From NCBI GenBank assembly GCA_018267625.1, contig JAFDYC010000057.1, positions 1-64,000 on the forward strand: 64,000 nucleotides of DNA, written 5' to 3'. The translations under genes and the position numbers were made by a program. This DNA comes from Bacteroidota bacterium. Lineage in GTDB: Bacteria > Bacteroidota > Bacteroidia > Chitinophagales > Chitinophagaceae. Within the stretch, counting starts at the first letter, position 1; the number at the start of each line of letters is the position of its first letter. Below are positions 51,951 through 60,021 of the stretch, piece by piece. The notes beneath the pieces are model-generated. The model searched no databases. It saw nothing but the letters and a program-made list of their open reading frames with translations, and had not been told where the DNA came from.

Positions 51951-52814
51951 ATGGCACTTAAAGTCCTCCTTGCCGGTGCAACAGGATACCTCGGGTCCTA
52001 CATTCTAAAAGAACTCCTCAAGAATAAGTTTGAAAGCCGGGTTATCGTGAGGAAGAAAAATGATTTTCTAAACTCATTAGGCGAAAGCAAGGCTCTGGAA
52101 ACGTTCCAGGCCGAATTAACCCAGCCGGGGGCAATTATTAATTGCTGTGAAGGGGTTGATACGGTGATTTCAACAGTGGGAATTACCAAACAAAAAGATG
52201 GCCTTACCTACATGGACGTAGATTATCAGGCCAACATGAACCTGCTTAAAGAGGCTAAACGAAGCGGGGTCCGGAGGTTTATATATGTGTCTGTATTCCG
52301 AGGAAACGAACTAACCCATCTGAAAATTTGCGCAGCCAAGGAACAGTTTGTAGCTGCCTTAAAAAATTCCGGATTAGACTATTGCATCATTCGCCCCACC
52401 GGCTACTTCTCGGATATGGGCGAGTTCTATGAAATGGCGAAAAAAGGGAGGGTGTTTCTATTCGGAAATGGTGCATTCAGGATGAATCCCATTCACGGCG
52501 CGGACCTTGCGAAGATTTGCTGTGACGCGATTCAAACAACAGAGAAAGAAATTCCCATTGGAGGGCAAGAAGTTTTATCGTTCAACCAAATCGCAGAAAT
52601 AGCCTGTTCCGTTGCCGGCAAAAAAACCAGGATCACTCATATTCCCGATTGGATCAGGAAATCAATTCTGGCTTTATTGAGAACCTTTACCGGCTCTAAA
52701 ACTTATGGCCCCATTGAGTTTTTCATGACCGTTTTATCCATGGACTTAATGGCACCAGCATCTGGCTCGCATACCTTGAAAGCCTATTTTGAAGAGCTGA
52801 AATCAAAGGGATAA
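51951..52814 (+). CDS. NAD(P)-binding SDR-like oxidoreductase (NmrA/atypical SDR)
   Basis: The 287-residue protein has an N-terminal Rossmann motif LLAGATGYLGSYILKELL (GxxGxxG), then VIVRKKNDF, a VDTVISTVGITKQKDGLTYM segment and YCIIRPTGYFSDMG. Tyr and Lys of a classical YxxxK site are not clear, so it is of the atypical (NmrA/HSCARG-like) type that may be a sensor or a reductase of unknown substrate. Chlorophyll-biosynthesis-like relatives are known. ATG 51951 is chosen because it directly precedes the Rossmann motif. It follows the barrel gene by 80 bases. Confidence 0.85.
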   Translation: MALKVLLAGATGYLGSYILKELLKNKFESRVIVRKKNDFLNSLGESKALETFQAELTQPGAIINCCEGVDTVISTVGITKQKDGLTYMDVDYQANMNLLKEAKRSGVRRFIYVSVFRGNELTHLKICAAKEQFVAALKNSGLDYCIIRPTGYFSDMGEFYEMAKKGRVFLFGNGAFRMNPIHGADLAKICCDAIQTTEKEIPIGGQEVLSFNQIAEIACSVAGKKTRITHIPDWIRKSILALLRTFTGSKTYGPIEFFMTVLSMDLMAPASGSHTLKAYFEELKSKG

Positions 52815-52863
52815 TCCAAGGATTTTTCAGCTCCCGTTGCCCTGCCGCTCCCCTACCGCACCC

Positions 52864-52871
52864 TACTTTTG
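52864..52871 (+). promoter_or_regulatory. Bacteroidota -7 box TACTTTTG before ftsY
   Basis: TACTTTTG ends 24 bases before the ATG at 52896 and overlaps a possible earlier start at 52869, which therefore is unlikely. A TTG at 52837-52839 is the only -33 candidate, 24 bases away. Confidence 0.5.
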
Positions 52872-52895
52872 CCCCGCCAAATCAGCATCCTCACA

Positions 52896-53870
52896 ATGGG
52901 CATTTTTGACAAGCTTTTCAAACGAAATAAAGAGCAACAGGAACAAAAAGAAGCTTTAGACCAGGGCCTCGAAAAAACCAAACAAGGCTTTTTCTCTAAG
53001 CTCACTAAGGCTATCGCCGGCAAAGACAAGGTGGACGAACAAGTACTCGACGACCTCGAAGAAGCACTCATCGGTGCCGATGTAGGCCTCGACACCACCG
53101 TTGCCATCATCAACCGCATCGAAGCCCGCGTTGCCCGCGATAAATTCCTCGGTGCTTCCGAGCTGAACCGAATCCTTCAGGAAGAAATGATGGGCATCCT
53201 CACCGATGCTCCCGACTCGCATTACCAAAGCTTCGGGCTTCCCGACAACAAAAAGCCATACGTCATCCTCGTAGTAGGTGTCAACGGTGTGGGCAAAACC
53301 ACCACTATTGGTAAGCTTGCCTACAACTTCAAGAAAAACGGAAAGAGCGTCATGCTCGGTGCCGCAGATACCTTCCGTGCAGCCGCCGTGGACCAGCTCA
53401 GCATCTGGAGCGAACGCGTTGGCGTGCCCATCGTAAAAAAAGACATGGGCTCCGACCCCAGCGCCGTTGCCTTCGAAGCCGTGCAGCAAGCTATGGCCCG
53501 CGAGACGGATGTGCTGATTATTGACACGGCAGGCCGCCTCCACAACAAAGCGCACCTGATGGAAGAGCTTGGAAAAATTCGCCGCGTCATTGGGAAGAAA
53601 ATGCCGGATGCTCCCCACGAAGTCATCCTTGTGCTCGATGGCTCTACGGGTCAAAACGCACTGGAGCAGGCAAAGCATTTCACGGCCGCTACCGATGTCA
53701 CCGCCATGGCCGTCACAAAACTGGATGGCACAGCAAAGGGCGGAGTCGTACTGGCCATCGCCGCACAGTTCAGGATTCCGGTAAAATATATTGGCGTGGG
53801 CGAACGCATGGAAGACCTCCAGATTTTCAACAAGGCTGAATTTGTGGACAGTCTCTTTAGCCTTCAATAG
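52896..53870 (+). CDS. ftsY: Signal recognition particle receptor FtsY
   Basis: The 324-residue SRP GTPase receives ribosome-nascent-chain-SRP complexes at the membrane. It lacks the long acidic A domain of E. coli (497 residues), as usual for this phylum, beginning with GIFDKLFKRNKEQQEQ. The NG domain has GVNGVGKTTTIGKLAYN (G1), DTFRAAAVDQL (G2), DTAGRLHN (G3), TKLDGTAKGG (G4) and the closing GVGERMEDLQIFN. It is a single gene between the SDR-like and esterase genes. Confidence 0.97.
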   Translation: MGIFDKLFKRNKEQQEQKEALDQGLEKTKQGFFSKLTKAIAGKDKVDEQVLDDLEEALIGADVGLDTTVAIINRIEARVARDKFLGASELNRILQEEMMGILTDAPDSHYQSFGLPDNKKPYVILVVGVNGVGKTTTIGKLAYNFKKNGKSVMLGAADTFRAAAVDQLSIWSERVGVPIVKKDMGSDPSAVAFEAVQQAMARETDVLIIDTAGRLHNKAHLMEELGKIRRVIGKKMPDAPHEVILVLDGSTGQNALEQAKHFTAATDVTAMAVTKLDGTAKGGVVLAIAAQFRIPVKYIGVGERMEDLQIFNKAEFVDSLFSLQ

Positions 53871-53917
53871 CGCTTCGTCTGTACCGGTTGTCTGATTTTT
53901 TTTATGCTGCAACCTGT

Positions 53918-53940
53918 CTTGAACCTGATTCAGGATCGCA
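53918..53940. repeat. Bacteroidota-type intergenic hairpin repeat (CTTGAACCTGATTCAGGATC-like)
   Basis: Intergenic sequence after ftsY contains the palindrome CCTGATTCAGG (53924-53934) inside a stretch like the CTGAAC-x-GATTCAGGATC interspersed repeats known from Bacteroidota genomes. Only this one clear copy is in the window. It could also act as a weak terminator for ftsY, but no T-run follows. Confidence 0.3.
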
Positions 53941-54013
53941 GCCTTCACTAAGGGTTCTCGCTTTGGCTTTCCCCTCATAATAAACAGTACCGAAACGCCC
54001 TTTTTGCCACACC

Positions 54014-54021
54014 TACATTTG
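54014..54021 (+). promoter_or_regulatory. Bacteroidota -7 box TACATTTG before the esterase gene
   Basis: TACATTTG matches TAnnTTTG and ends 17 bases before the ATG at 54039. No TTTG at the -33 distance. Confidence 0.5.
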
Positions 54022-54038
54022 GTTGAAAGAACGGTATC

Positions 54039-54908
54039 ATGCGTTTGACTTTCCTGAGCCTGCTGCTCTTTGGGCCAATGGCTCTTGCTCAGCCCGGCCC
54101 CGCACGGGTGACTGCATCGCAGGCCTTGATCCTTGGGAGGATGGAGCAATTACACTCCACCATCCTGCACGACACCCGAACGCTGAATATCTACCTGCCA
54201 CCAGAGTACTCTGAGGCAGACACGGCCCGCTTTCCGGTGGTTTATCTGCTGGACGGAGCCCTGGATGAAGATTTCATTCACATCGTAGGACTGTATCAAT
54301 TCAGCAGCTTTCCCTGGGTAAACAGGGTGAAGCCCTCTATCATCGTGGGGCTGGCAAACTCGAACAGAAAACAGGATTTCGTGTTCCCTGCCCCGCGCAC
54401 AACAGACCAAAAGCTGATTCCTCAGGCGGGCGGCTCGGAAGCTTTCATCGCTTTTATTGAAAAAGAATTGCAGCCTTACATCAAAAAACAATACCGAACC
54501 AACGGCTCGAAGACCCTGATTGGCGAATCGCTGGGTGGCTTACTGGCAGCAGAAATTCTGTTGGATAAGCCCGCCTTATTCCAACGGTATATTATCGTCA
54601 GCCCCAGCCTCTGGTGGGGCAATGGTGCCTTGCTGCGCCGCTCGGCGGTGGGCCTCGATAGCTCCTTTTCTGCGCCCACTGAAGTGTATGTTGGCGTAGG
54701 AAATGAAGGGTTGACTCCCGGCGAGCCTCCCCATGTGCAGGAAGTAGATGCCCGGCTTTTTGCTGAAAAACTACAGGCAACAAAGGCGAAACACCTACGG
54801 GTGATCTTCGATTACCTACCCGAAGAAACTCACGCAACGCTGGGGCATCAGGCAGTGCTGAATGCACTCAGGCTGCTGGCAAAACCAGCCTGTGCTGATG
54901 GGCAATGA
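54039..54908 (+). CDS. Exported alpha/beta-hydrolase (esterase D/IroE-like)
   Basis: The 289-residue protein has a signal peptide (1-17, MRLTFLSLLLFGPMALA) and an esterase-D-like alpha/beta-hydrolase domain. The nucleophile elbow is GESLGG with Ser164. The early strand pair RTLNIYLPPEY and FPVVYLLDGALDEDFIH is as in IroE/Fes-type esterases, and the catalytic His is likely in PEETHATLGHQA. The protein probably hydrolyses an ester in the periplasm; IroE relatives act on siderophore esters, but no iron-uptake genes are near, so the substrate is not assigned. Confidence 0.88.
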   Translation: MRLTFLSLLLFGPMALAQPGPARVTASQALILGRMEQLHSTILHDTRTLNIYLPPEYSEADTARFPVVYLLDGALDEDFIHIVGLYQFSSFPWVNRVKPSIIVGLANSNRKQDFVFPAPRTTDQKLIPQAGGSEAFIAFIEKELQPYIKKQYRTNGSKTLIGESLGGLLAAEILLDKPALFQRYIIVSPSLWWGNGALLRRSAVGLDSSFSAPTEVYVGVGNEGLTPGEPPHVQEVDARLFAEKLQATKAKHLRVIFDYLPEETHATLGHQAVLNALRLLAKPACADGQ

Positions 54909-54942
54909 ACCGCCCAATGGGTTCGATTTTGGTTCGAACGAT

Positions 54943-56859
54943 TCACAACTCATCGGCATTCAACTGAATGATGTCCGGCTTCTGAATGTAGTTGGTGCGG
55001 TAGCGGTAGCGCAGATCGGAGGAGATCAAAAACTTAAAAGAGGGCTGTCCTTCCACGGGCCTGGGAAAAAAACAGAGTTTGACCTCGATGGTTCCGAAAA
55101 TCAGGTTGGCATTATGGGTACGCAGCCCGCCCCCGAAGCTGGTGTAGAAAGCGGATTTTCCAAAGGCTTCCTGTTCATCGCGCAGTAAGGCTCCATCCGC
55201 ATACACAAAGGGCGCTAAGCGAAAACCCAGAGGCTTATACCGCGTAAAAAAGGTTGCTTCTGACTGAAAGGAAATGCGCTCGAAACCTTGTGCACTGTCG
55301 GAGCCAAATTCGCGCAGGCCAAAGGTGTTGTTCAGGCGGAGTGGAGCATAGATCAGGGGGTTGAAAATGCGGGCATAGGTAACCCTCAGGTAGGGCCGGA
55401 TTTTCACATCGTTGCCTGAAAACAAAACGCGCCCGAAGCGGCTGAATCCCAGCATCAGTGTTGCATCTTCCAACCGGTTGCCGTTTTTCATGGTACCGGC
55501 ATTCAGGTAATATTGGGTGAATTGGCCGGAGGCTTGAGCGGTGTAGTAATCTGCGGTCAGCCCGGCATAGGGACGCAACAATCCATTCTGGCGCCAGCCA
55601 CCCGCCGTCAGCGAAACATTGTAGCCATAGGGCACGTCTTCCGTGATGCCAAAGCCATAGAGGTATTGGGTCTTGATGAACTCCTGCCGGAAAAAGGTGA
55701 TTTGTGCCAGCAAGGCTTCTTTGTTGTTGTACACCGGGTCGAAGCGGGATTCAAAAGAAGCGGGGGCTTCATTAAAATGCTGGCGGTAGTAACGCAGGGA
55801 AAGGAATTTCCGGTCCCGCACTCCTGAGTCGCTGCGCATGATATGATTCAGCGACAGATTATAGCCGCCCCAGAGGTCCAGCACCTGGTAGGCATAGTCA
55901 TACCACTGACTGTCGGGCAGGTTATAAAGGTTGATGGCCTGGTTGGCGCTCCATTGAAAGCCGCCGGCAAAGTGGCTGTAGGGCGAGGGCAGCGGACGAT
56001 CCACAAAGAGGTAGCTGGAGGCCTCCGGTTCATAGCCGATTGCCGGGCCGAGGTCTATGTTGTTGTAGCCTGCAGTGAGCTGAGCGAAGCTGCCGCCCAC
56101 ATTATTCTTACTGTATTCAAAGCCATAACCGAAGGCTGGGTTTGCAATGCGCGAATACATCAGTGTGGGCTGAATCTTCTGCCCCATGCCCAGGAAATTA
56201 CTCTCCGAAACCCGTGCCTTAACCGCGTTCGTCCCTTCATTGTCGAGCACCACTTTGAGTGAAAACAGGTCTTTGGTGAACACCAGCATATCCACTGAGT
56301 CCGGACTGCCGGGCACTGAACGCAGCAAGATTCGGGCATCCTGGATAAAGTCGAGGTTACGCAGGAAGCGCTCATTGTCGGCCAGGATGTAGGGCTGCAC
56401 CTGTTGCCCCGGTTTTAAAAACAAGTTCTGGCGGATGACCCAGTCTTTAGTATTCTGGTGCAAGGCATCGCCCAGCCGGGTGCTGAGGTTGCTGATTCGC
56501 GAGCTGGTATCCTGAAAGTTGCGCTCAAAGCCCAGGTTCATAAACTGAATCCTTCGGATGTATTTCCCGGCAAAGGGCTTAAACATGTCTTCCGAGCGGG
56601 CATTCAACAGTTCCATTTCCGGGTCATAGCCGCAGCTATCCGCAGGGCTGCGGTAAATCGAATTCCAGGCTTGCTGAAAGATGTTGTGTACCCAGGAACT
56701 ACGGACACCGGGCGTCTTGCAGGCCGAGGAATCCAGCGCTGCAGGTGCAGCTTGCGCCCATAAACCAGAGGCGGGCAGGAACATCAGCCCATAAAACAAA
56801 CAGAATCTAAACACAGTTCGCACGAGGTTCTTTCCTTCTTCCTGGTTTTCTAATTGCAT
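54943..56859 (-). CDS. BamA/TamA family outer-membrane protein (surface antigen-like)
   Basis: The 638-residue protein has a signal peptide (about 12-36, ending SGLWAQA), a central POTRA-like region (about 95-200, with FAGKYIRRIQFMNLGFERNF and LVFTKDLFSLKVVLDNEGTN), and a C-terminal beta-barrel from about 220 (surface-antigen type) with many aromatic strands (ATFFTRYKPLGFRLAPFVYA near the end). The last residues do not end in the Phe/Trp of canonical BamA; a tail IIQLNADEL is present. This is one of the several BamA-like paralogues seen in Bacteroidota and is probably not the essential BamA, which has five POTRA domains. It is convergent with the esterase gene. Confidence 0.8.
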   Translation of the reverse strand: MQLENQEEGKNLVRTVFRFCLFYGLMFLPASGLWAQAAPAALDSSACKTPGVRSSWVHNIFQQAWNSIYRSPADSCGYDPEMELLNARSEDMFKPFAGKYIRRIQFMNLGFERNFQDTSSRISNLSTRLGDALHQNTKDWVIRQNLFLKPGQQVQPYILADNERFLRNLDFIQDARILLRSVPGSPDSVDMLVFTKDLFSLKVVLDNEGTNAVKARVSESNFLGMGQKIQPTLMYSRIANPAFGYGFEYSKNNVGGSFAQLTAGYNNIDLGPAIGYEPEASSYLFVDRPLPSPYSHFAGGFQWSANQAINLYNLPDSQWYDYAYQVLDLWGGYNLSLNHIMRSDSGVRDRKFLSLRYYRQHFNEAPASFESRFDPVYNNKEALLAQITFFRQEFIKTQYLYGFGITEDVPYGYNVSLTAGGWRQNGLLRPYAGLTADYYTAQASGQFTQYYLNAGTMKNGNRLEDATLMLGFSRFGRVLFSGNDVKIRPYLRVTYARIFNPLIYAPLRLNNTFGLREFGSDSAQGFERISFQSEATFFTRYKPLGFRLAPFVYADGALLRDEQEAFGKSAFYTSFGGGLRTHNANLIFGTIEVKLCFFPRPVEGQPSFKFLISSDLRYRYRTNYIQKPDIIQLNADEL

Positions 56860-57029
56860 TCACCACAGGCTCAGCGGCACCAAAGATGGATGCAAGAAGC
56901 GCCCGAGCGTTTAACGATACGGTATTCTAAAAAAAATGAGCTACCCGGCTACAATAAGCACATCCTGGAGAAACATGAATCAGGGCCGCTTCGAAATACA
57001 TCACCGACTTTTGAGGCAATATTCAAGCC

Positions 57030-58277
57030 ATGAAAAAAATGAAGCCCGAAAGCCTGATGATGTCGTATGGCTACAAGCCGGAATTGTCCGAAGGCGCTGT
57101 GAAATGCCCCATCTTCCAGACCTCCACCTTTGTCTTCCGTAAAGCCGAAGACGGAAAGGCATTTTTTGAAATCGCCTACGGCCACCGCCCAAAACATCAA
57201 GGCGAAGAACAGGGCCTTATCTACAGCCGGATCAACAACCCCGACCTCGAAATCCTGGAAGGACGACTCTGCCTCTGGGACGAAGCCGAGGACTGCGCCG
57301 TCTTCGAAAGCGGCATGGCTGCCATCACCACCGTCCTGCTTGAATTCCTCAAACCCGGCGACCTCCTCCTCCACAGCAGCCCCGTGTATGGCGGCACCGA
57401 CCACTTCATCAATAAAATCCTGCCCAAATTCGGCATCCAGGCCTTGTCATTCCACCCCGGTGAAAGCCAGGCTTCCATCATCCGCCGTGTGCAGGACTCC
57501 GGCCTGGCCGACAAGCTGGCCCTGGTCTATATCGAGACACCGGCAAACCCAACCAACACACTCATTGACATCCGCGGCAGCAAAGACATCGCCCGGCATT
57601 TCTCGAAAAACGGTAACGACATCCCCCTCGCGGTGGACAACACCTACATGGGCCCCCTCTGGCAGCATCCCCTGCAGCACGGCGCCGATCTCGTGCTCTA
57701 CTCCGCCACCAAATACATCGGCGGACACAGCGACGTCATCGCCGGTGCCTGCCTCGGCACAGCAGCACTCATCGGTAGGGTAAAAGTCTTACGCACCTTC
57801 CTGGGCAACATGGCCAGCCCCAACACCGGCTGGCTCCTGCTCCGCAGCCTCGAGACCCTCAAAGCGCGAATGGATATCCAGTCGGCCAATGCCGATAAAA
57901 TTGCGGCCTTCCTAAACCAGCACCCCCGCGTAGAAAAAGTCTATTTCCCCGGCAACCTCCGCCCCGAAGACAGCGAGCAGTACGAGATAAAAAACAGACA
58001 ATGCCTCAGCAACGGCGGCATGATTTCATTCGATGTGCGCGGCACCGAAAAAGACGCGTTCGCCGTACTCAATGCCCTCAAGCTGATCAAGCTGGCCGTG
58101 AGCCTTGGCAGCACCGAAAGCCTGGCCGAACACCCCGCCACCATGACGCACGTGGACGTGGACCCCGCCGAAAGAGCCCTGCTCTCCATCACCGAAAAGA
58201 TGATACGCCTCTCCGTAGGTGTGGAGCATTACGAAGACATCATCGAAGACTTACAGCAAGCACTGGAAGCAAGCTAA
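57030..58277 (+). CDS. Cys/Met-metabolism PLP-dependent enzyme (cystathionine gamma-synthase family)
   Basis: The 415-residue PLP enzyme has the family blocks: EGAVKCPIFQTSTFVF, YSRINNPDLEILEGRL, ESGMAAITTVLLEFLKPGDL, DNTYMGPLWQHPLQHGAD, SATKYIGGHSD with Lys228 forming the Schiff base, and SLGSTESLAEHPATMTH at the end. The family includes cystathionine gamma-synthase, cystathionine beta/gamma-lyase and methionine gamma-lyase; the length and insert after YSRINNP do not allow a safe choice. It stands alone, followed by the repeat-bearing intergenic region at 58278-58516. Codon use is unusually rich in C-ending codons compared with neighbours. Confidence 0.9.
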   Translation: MKKMKPESLMMSYGYKPELSEGAVKCPIFQTSTFVFRKAEDGKAFFEIAYGHRPKHQGEEQGLIYSRINNPDLEILEGRLCLWDEAEDCAVFESGMAAITTVLLEFLKPGDLLLHSSPVYGGTDHFINKILPKFGIQALSFHPGESQASIIRRVQDSGLADKLALVYIETPANPTNTLIDIRGSKDIARHFSKNGNDIPLAVDNTYMGPLWQHPLQHGADLVLYSATKYIGGHSDVIAGACLGTAALIGRVKVLRTFLGNMASPNTGWLLLRSLETLKARMDIQSANADKIAAFLNQHPRVEKVYFPGNLRPEDSEQYEIKNRQCLSNGGMISFDVRGTEKDAFAVLNALKLIKLAVSLGSTESLAEHPATMTHVDVDPAERALLSITEKMIRLSVGVEHYEDIIEDLQQALEAS

Positions 58278-58315
58278 GCGGCTTTCTTTTTTAGTCAGCA
58301 GTAGCCCACAACCCG

Positions 58316-58449
58316 GCATCCGTTGCGTCGCACCCTTCAGCAGGATTTCGCTGCTCGGCATTGCCCGGAAGGCGCGGCTTGAAGCTCTGATTTACATGCC
58401 CCGTGAAAAGCTGTATAGTAGCACCGGCCCCGAAATGTGCGACGTAACG
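58316..58449. repeat. Pair of inverted GTGCGACG repeats (interspersed element)
   Basis: The exact 18-base copy (58316-58333, reverse orientation) and the variant core GTGCGACGTAACG (58437-58449) are complementary to each other at 12 of 13 positions, with the thirteenth a G-T pair, over a 103-base interior. The inner part has a small AGCAG/CTGCT hairpin. The whole resembles a REP pair or small non-autonomous element in a 239-base intergenic gap. Confidence 0.5.
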
Positions 58450-58516
58450 TAAGCTGAATCAGGGCGTCGAAACTGGCTAAAGAGCTATCACCCGGGATAC
58501 TCTGTTGATTCAGGCC

Positions 58517-59608
58517 TTATTTTTCTTTTCCGAACACAGCCGTCTGATGGGCGATGCTTTCAAGGTGGACGGCTTCCAGAAATCGGTGGATGAATTCCTC
58601 GCTCAGACCTAAGCGTTCACTGCTATCGAGGATACGGTCGAGAATCTGATTCCAGCGGGCAGTCTGGAGGATGGCAATGTCGTGTGTCTTTTTGTATGCG
58701 CCAATCTGCTCGGCCAATTTCATGCGCTGGCTCAGGAGCTGGACGATTTCATCATCGAGCCCGTCAATGCGTTGGCGCAACTGTTCCAAAGCGGCGTGGC
58801 AGGCGGCCTGTGCAGCATCCTGTCGGCGCCAGGTGATACCGTCCAGCAGATGCCGTAGCCCTTCCGGGCTCAGTTGTTGTGCGGCATCGCTCCAGGCTTC
58901 ATCTGGCCTGGGGTGGCATTCGATCATCAGTCCGTCGCAGCCCAAGTCGGCGGCCCGCTGGGCCACGCCTTGCAGCTTATCGCGGCGGCCACAGATATGC
59001 GAAGGGTCATTGATGAAGAGTAAATCCGGATGCCGGCGTTTCATCTCAATTGCCAGATGCCACATGGGAGCATGGCGGAATTCGGTATTGGCATAGGAGG
59101 CGAAGCCACGATGGATCAGGCCTATATGCTGAATGCCGGCCTTGGCAACGCGCTCTACGGCTCCCGTCCATAAATCCACATCGGCGTTCAGGGGATTTTT
59201 GACAAAGACAGGTTGGTTGAGGCCCCGCAGGGCATCGGCAATTTCCTGCACTGAAAAGGGGTTGACGGTAGTCCGGGCACCAATCCAGAGCACATCAATG
59301 CCTGCTTTCAGGGCTTGCTCTACCTGGCTGGCACTGGCCACTTCGGTAGCCGTGGGCAGGCCTGTGAGTTGACGCACCTGCTGCATCCAACCCAGGCCGA
59401 GGGAGCCTACTCCTTCAAAACTACCCGGGCGGGTTCGGGGTTTCCAGAGGCCGGCCCGGAACAGGTGTACCTGCCCGGAAGCAGCCAGCGCGGTGGCGGT
59501 GGTCAATACCTGTTCTTCTGTCTCTGCGCTGCAGGGGCCGGCAATAATCAATGGCCGTTGTTGCCATAAATGATCCAAAGCCGGCACCTGAAAATCGGCC
59601 TCTAACAT
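58517..59608 (-). CDS. Bifunctional DAHP synthase / chorismate mutase (type II)
   Basis: The 363-residue protein joins a 3-deoxy-7-phosphoheptulonate synthase (about 15-265) to a C-terminal AroQ-type chorismate mutase (about 270-355). The synthase part has LIIAGPCSAETEEQ, KPRTRPGSFEGVGSLGL and LFINDPSHICGRRDKL; the mutase part has LRQRIDGLDDEIVQLLSQR and YKKTHDIAILQ. It therefore makes the first shikimate intermediate and prephenate, with mutase allostery likely. The ATG at 59608 is chosen; a TTG at 59617 adds three residues. This fusion order is known in Bacteroidota. Confidence 0.93.
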   Translation of the reverse strand: MLEADFQVPALDHLWQQRPLIIAGPCSAETEEQVLTTATALAASGQVHLFRAGLWKPRTRPGSFEGVGSLGLGWMQQVRQLTGLPTATEVASASQVEQALKAGIDVLWIGARTTVNPFSVQEIADALRGLNQPVFVKNPLNADVDLWTGAVERVAKAGIQHIGLIHRGFASYANTEFRHAPMWHLAIEMKRRHPDLLFINDPSHICGRRDKLQGVAQRAADLGCDGLMIECHPRPDEAWSDAAQQLSPEGLRHLLDGITWRRQDAAQAACHAALEQLRQRIDGLDDEIVQLLSQRMKLAEQIGAYKKTHDIAILQTARWNQILDRILDSSERLGLSEEFIHRFLEAVHLESIAHQTAVFGKEK

Positions 59609-59643
59609 GGGCTGCAAATTAAGAAGGGCTGAGGAGAGCGGGC

Positions 59644-59997
59644 TTAAAAGGCATCGCGCAAGTGCAGGATTTCATGGACGATATTCCCATGCAAGAGGAT
59701 GCTGACGACATCGAAGCGGGCCTGGGTAAACTCAGGATTCTGCTCTAAAAAATCTTCGGCGGCGGCTCTGAGGTGTGCTTGTTTGGGGGGCGAGACTGCC
59801 TCCTCCGGGAAGCCAAAGGCCGTGCCGCTGCGAGTTTTGATTTCAATGAAGACCAGTTCCTGCTCATCCAGGGCAATAAGATCCAGCTCGCGGTGGGCAG
59901 AACGCCAGTTGCGGTGCAGAATGTTCCAGCCTTTAGCAGCCAGATATTCAGCGGCTATCTGCTCGCCCAGCCTGCCTGTTTCGTTATGTTTGCCCAT
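59644..59997 (-). CDS. yraN: YraN family (UPF0102) nuclease-like protein
   Basis: The 117-residue protein is of the YraN/UPF0102 family with a predicted restriction-endonuclease-like fold: GEQIAAEYLAAKGWNILHRN, then SAHRELDLIALDEQELVFIEIKTR (Asp, and Glu-x-Lys of the PD-(D/E)XK site), and KQAHLRAAAEDFLEQNP. It is thought to act in DNA repair or recombination, without proof. It is divergent from the phosphoglucose/phosphomannose isomerase gene with only 24 bases between the two start codons, so its control region lies inside that gene. Confidence 0.9.
   Translation of the reverse strand: MGKHNETGRLGEQIAAEYLAAKGWNILHRNWRSAHRELDLIALDEQELVFIEIKTRSGTAFGFPEEAVSPPKQAHLRAAAEDFLEQNPEFTQARFDVVSILLHGNIVHEILHLRDAF
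59985..59992 (+). promoter_or_regulatory. -7 box TATGTTTG of the isomerase gene, inside yraN
   Basis: TATGTTTG ends 29 bases before the ATG at 60022 and lies within the first codons of the divergent yraN gene. Confidence 0.4.
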
Positions 59998-60021
59998 TAT
60001 TTCCCTTGGTTAAAACACGGC

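Noticed and set aside
52956-54149. Long minus-strand frame (397 residues) opposite ftsY
   Set aside because: It is the reverse complement of ftsY, whose motifs are complete; the frame has no family similarity and arises from codon bias.
59773-60021. Upstream extension of the isomerase gene
   Set aside because: It is antisense to yraN, which has its family motifs.
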